From: Marinilabiliales bacterium
Lineage (GTDB): Bacteria > Bacteroidota > Bacteroidia > Bacteroidales > F082
Direction: 5' to 3'
DNA: 57,027 bases
NCBI GenBank assembly: GCA_002869365.1
Contig: PKTA01000166.1
Location: forward strand, 1 to 57,027
In this document: one piece after another, positions 54,789 through 57,027 of the stretch
Layout of the letters: the number at the start of each line of letters is the position of its first letter
Position numbering within the stretch: the stretch's first letter is position 1
The notes under the pieces: generated by a model
Database searches by the model: none
Told to the model about the DNA's origin: nothing
The model's input: only the letters and a program-made list of their open reading frames with translations
Translations under genes and position numbers: made by a program

Positions 54789-55394
54789 ATGGGACCACTT
54801 ATTCCTCAAGGTATTATAACAGGCGAATGGGATTTTGTAATCGCATTACTATTAGGTATCGCCTTCGGATTTATCCTGGAAGCCTCAGGATTTTCTTCCT
54901 CAAGAAATATTACAGGCGCATTTTATGGCTACAACTTCGTAGTGCTTAGAGTGTTTTTAACTGCCGTTTTGGTAGCAATGATCGGACTTCTTTATTTCAA
55001 TTATTTTGGATGGATAGATATGGATATGCTATATATACTTCCAACTTATACAACACCAATGATAGTCGGTGCAATTATTATGGGATTCGGATTTGTTATC
55101 GGCGGCTTCTGCCCCGGAACAAGTTATACCGGTATTGCAATTGGAAAAATTGACGCTATGGTTTTTACAGGCGGACTTTTCCTTGGTATATTTATTTTCT
55201 CAGAAGCATTTCCGCTTTTTAGCGATTTCTATTATAGCGATAATCTTGGAAATGTAACCGTTTCTGATGTCCTCGGTGTTTCAGATGAAGTATTTACCAT
55301 GATTATGGTAGTTGTGGGCTTAACGGCATTCTGGGCAACATGGATAATTGAAAAGAGAGTTAGAAAAAATATTAATCCTTACAAATTCGAATAA
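54789..55394 (+). CDS. YeeE/YedE-family half transporter, second copy
   Basis: 201 residues, five or six helices. N-terminal LLLGIAFGFILEASGFSSSRNITG matches the YeeE start. The signature GGFCPGTSYTG contains C108, the only Cys in the protein. A hydrophilic loop near 150-175 is followed by a final helix. The two halves together would rebuild one pore with cysteines on opposite sides. The first rhodanese gene starts two bases after the stop. Confidence 0.82.
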   Translation: MGPLIPQGIITGEWDFVIALLLGIAFGFILEASGFSSSRNITGAFYGYNFVVLRVFLTAVLVAMIGLLYFNYFGWIDMDMLYILPTYTTPMIVGAIIMGFGFVIGGFCPGTSYTGIAIGKIDAMVFTGGLFLGIFIFSEAFPLFSDFYYSDNLGNVTVSDVLGVSDEVFTMIMVVVGLTAFWATWIIEKRVRKNINPYKFE

Positions 55395-55396
55395 AA

Positions 55397-56011
55397 ATGA
55401 ATAAGAACTATATATACCTGACAATCTTAATGTTGGTTTTAGGTGGTGGTTTATTTTTACTACCTGAAAAAAATAATAATAAGGATGTAAATCCAGAAGA
55501 AATAATGTGGAGCACCGTTCAGTCAACACGTTTTATAACTACCGATGAAGTTGCTAAAATGATAATTGAAAATGATCCAACACTCGAGTTAATTGATGTT
55601 AGGTCAGAAGATGATTATGCCGAGTTTAGTCTGGAAAAAGCAATAAACATTCCTCTTGACAGTATTGCTACCGAAGATTATCAGCAATATTTGGGGATAA
55701 AAGGCTTAAAGGCAATATTTTATTCCAACGACGATATAAAAGCTGACCAGGCATGGGTAATTGCAAAAAGACTGGGGTACAAAAATATTTATGTAATGAA
55801 AGGCGGATTAAATAGTTGGATGACCACAATTATCGAGCCTGTGAAACCGGTGGAAACTGCTTCCAGTGAAGAGTTTGAACTTTATGGTTTTCGTAAAGGT
55901 GCCTCAATATATTTTACCGGTAGTAATATCGAGACTCCCGGCAATGATACCAAGGCTGTAATTAATGTAACACGCAAAAAGAAACAATCAGTTGTCGAAG
56001 GCGGCTGCTAG
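55397..56011 (+). CDS. Membrane-anchored rhodanese-like protein with terminal Cys, copy 1
   Basis: 204 residues. An N-terminal signal anchor (about 5-22) places the domain in the periplasm. The rhodanese fold is recognised by LELIDVRSEDDYAEF (64-77), INIP, and VMKGGLNSW. At the active-site loop the family Cys is replaced: AIFYSNDD has Ser110. The protein contains exactly one cysteine, C204, the last residue, at the end of the tail TRKKKQSVVEGGC. A persulfide on this flexible tail could replace the ordinary loop cysteine. It begins two bases after the YeeE gene, so it is part of the Psr-like operon. No published function known to me. Confidence 0.85.
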   Translation: MNKNYIYLTILMLVLGGGLFLLPEKNNNKDVNPEEIMWSTVQSTRFITTDEVAKMIIENDPTLELIDVRSEDDYAEFSLEKAINIPLDSIATEDYQQYLGIKGLKAIFYSNDDIKADQAWVIAKRLGYKNIYVMKGGLNSWMTTIIEPVKPVETASSEEFELYGFRKGASIYFTGSNIETPGNDTKAVINVTRKKKQSVVEGGC

Positions 56012-56052
56012 TTTGTGGTGTAAATAATTGTTAATCAAGAAAATATAAAGAA

Positions 56053-56691
56053 ATGCATATACACGAATTAAATCCAAAACGTACAGCAATAACACTGATT
56101 TTGTTTACAGCACTTATTGTTATTGGTTTGATAACATTAAAATCACCTCGCCTTACTTTTGAACAGCCACTGAACGAAACAATCGAAATGGCAGTTTGGG
56201 ATGAAGGTGCTGTTTTCCCATACGAATTGGTGGATATTATTAACGGATCCATTGATACTGTATTGATTATTGATTTGAGAAATACTTTTGAATTTGCAAA
56301 GGGAAATATTCCCGGTTCCGAAAACATCTCTTCTGTTGAACTATTGAATGAAGAAAATATAGAACGACTGGAACAACTTAAAGAAGATGGAATAAGTGTA
56401 ATTGTTTATGCTAACAGCCAACTTGAGGCTAATGGTCCATGGATGATATTGCAACAACTGGGATTCGATAATGTAAAAATACTTTTGGGCGGTTATAACT
56501 ATTATAAGCAATGGGCTGACAATCTTGGAGATTCATACGCTGATGATGCCTATTTATTGGGAACTCCTAAATACGATTATAATGAAATGGCAAGCAGCAC
56601 TAAAGTTGAAGATAATTCTTCCTCCGATATTAAAGCTACCATAAATATTACAAGAAAAAAGAAGACTTCCGTAGTTGAAGGCGGATGTTAG
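56053..56691 (+). CDS. Membrane-anchored rhodanese-like protein with terminal Cys, copy 2
   Basis: 212 residues with an N-terminal anchor (about 11-29). The rhodanese-like domain has TVLIIDLRNTFEFAKGNIPGSENI and ILLGGYNYYKQW. At the loop where rhodanese has its catalytic Cys the sequence is VIVYANSQ, with Ala120. The only cysteine is C212, the final residue, in TRKKKTSVVEGGC. Its domain is only loosely like copy 1, yet the last 19 residues match at 16 positions, and 9 of those 16 use different codons, so the tail is under selection. Last gene of the operon, followed by a terminator. Confidence 0.85.
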   Translation: MHIHELNPKRTAITLILFTALIVIGLITLKSPRLTFEQPLNETIEMAVWDEGAVFPYELVDIINGSIDTVLIIDLRNTFEFAKGNIPGSENISSVELLNEENIERLEQLKEDGISVIVYANSQLEANGPWMILQQLGFDNVKILLGGYNYYKQWADNLGDSYADDAYLLGTPKYDYNEMASSTKVEDNSSSDIKATINITRKKKTSVVEGGC

Positions 56692-56721
56692 GAAATTTAT
56701 TTGATTACTATTTTTGAAAAG

Positions 56722-56747
56722 AAGAGGGCTTTGGTCCTCTTTTTTTT
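56722..56747 (+). terminator. Intrinsic terminator of the Psr-like operon
   Basis: AAGAGG / CCTCTT with an 8-nt loop, followed by T residues through 56747, 31 bp after the last stop codon. Confidence 0.75.
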
Positions 56748-56823
56748 GTGAAAAAGGCCTGCCTTCATTACATTACTGCCTTCAAACTAATTTTTTACGG
56801 CAGTCAAGCTGGCAGGTAAACTT

Positions 56824-56878
56824 AAGGCTAAAGGCTAAAGGCTAAAGTTCAAAGGCTAAAGTGTAAAGGCTAAAGTGG
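56824..56878. repeat. Short tandem repeat AAGGCTA and a longer derivative
   Basis: Three contiguous 7-mers AAGGCTA (56824-56844) are followed by a 14-nt unit AAAGGCTAAAGTGT (56851-56864) and a near-complete second copy (56865-56877). It lies in the intergenic space between the operon terminator and queA. No coding role is seen. Confidence 0.8.
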
Positions 56879-56938
56879 GTTCCAATAAAATAGGCTGGGT
56901 ATAAACTTCCAATTCGAAACGTAGCCCGTAACTCGCAA

Positions 56939-57027
56939 CTATTTTAAGAACAAACAACTATCACCATAGCTTAAAAAACGGAAATTGTTTTCCATAGCGT
57001 AATTATAGGCCAGTTTCCATTTTTCCC
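56939..57027 (-). CDS. queA: 3' end of queA (tRNA ribosyltransferase-isomerase), partial
   Basis: Twenty-eight codons and a TAG stop, running off the window edge. The peptide ends NYAMENNFRFLSYGDSCLFLK. FRFLSYGDSCLF is the characteristic C-terminus of QueA, which adds the cyclopentene epoxide of queuosine to tRNA from S-adenosylmethionine. The rest of the gene is outside the window. Confidence 0.8.
   Translation of the reverse strand, partial: EKWKLAYNYAMENNFRFLSYGDSCLFLK

Noticed and set aside
55397..56691. Terminal VVEGGC tail as a lipoprotein or sortase-type sorting signal
   Set aside because: Lipobox cysteines are N-terminal and sorting signals need a C-terminal hydrophobic helix plus basic end; here the tail is short and polar, although a modified terminal Cys cannot be excluded.
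1..57027. Mobile element, prophage or CRISPR array
   Set aside because: No transposase, integrase, phage gene, direct repeat array or terminal inverted repeat pair could be recognised.

Overview
The window looks like the chromosome of a low-GC, marine-type anaerobic or facultative member of the Bacteroidota (Marinilabiliales/Bacteroidales-like, by inference). Reasons: AT-rich DNA, start codons without clear Shine-Dalgarno sequences, several TAnnTTTG promoter elements typical of the phylum, a fused MurF-alanine racemase, LruC and DUF5777 proteins, LytS/LytTR regulators and an Nfn-type bifurcating transhydrogenase. I saw no tRNA, rRNA, CRISPR array, IS element or prophage.

Layout. 1-6.4 kb: an NtrY/NtrC sigma54 two-component pair divergent from a MacB-like ABC exporter. 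6.4-9.9 kb: a VTC polyphosphate polymerase / DUF4956 / DUF2490 / CotH-kinase operon in which two genes each carry one in-frame stop codon. 10.1-14.2 kb: a GDPD lipoprotein, a small barrel protein with a doubtful start codon, and a LytTR/LytS/LiaF-like regulatory operon. 14.4-24.4 kb: murF-alr, pdxA, a 7TMR-DISM hybrid sensor kinase, an LruC lipoprotein and an isoaspartyl peptidase/asparaginase.

24.8-37.1 kb is the main respiratory region. A rightward tetraheme cytochrome / Tat-exported 4x[4Fe-4S] protein / NrfD-like membrane subunit has no catalytic subunit. It converges on a leftward operon containing a monoheme lipoprotein, a DUF5777 barrel, a seven-heme NapC/NirT-like protein, a seven-heme anchored cytochrome, a diheme cytochrome b, a giant 19-heme cytochrome fused to a cytochrome b domain, and a tetraheme cytochrome. 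Together these encode 42 heme c sites (41 CXXCH and one CX3CH). The leftward operon is divergent from obg, and an exact FNR-type palindrome (TTGAT-N4-ATCAA) lies between them.

38.4-49.5 kb: a membrane glycosyltransferase, a NarL-type regulator lacking the phospho-acceptor Asp, a large receiver plus PEP/pyruvate-binding protein, NfnA-NfnB with a DHOD-like protein, DUF502, and a Crp/Fnr regulator with four cysteines. 49.7-56.7 kb: a dicysteine small membrane protein, then a sulfur-type operon made of PsrA/PhsA molybdoenzyme, PsrB, PsrC, two half-size YeeE/YedE transporters and two membrane-anchored rhodanese-like proteins. Both rhodanese-like proteins have lost the normal active-site cysteine. 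Each contains exactly one cysteine, the last residue of a shared C-terminal tail ending TRKKKxSVVEGGC. I consider this the best candidate for an undescribed system: a periplasmic sulfane-sulfur relay using a C-terminal persulfide arm. The window ends in the 3' end of queA on the minus strand.
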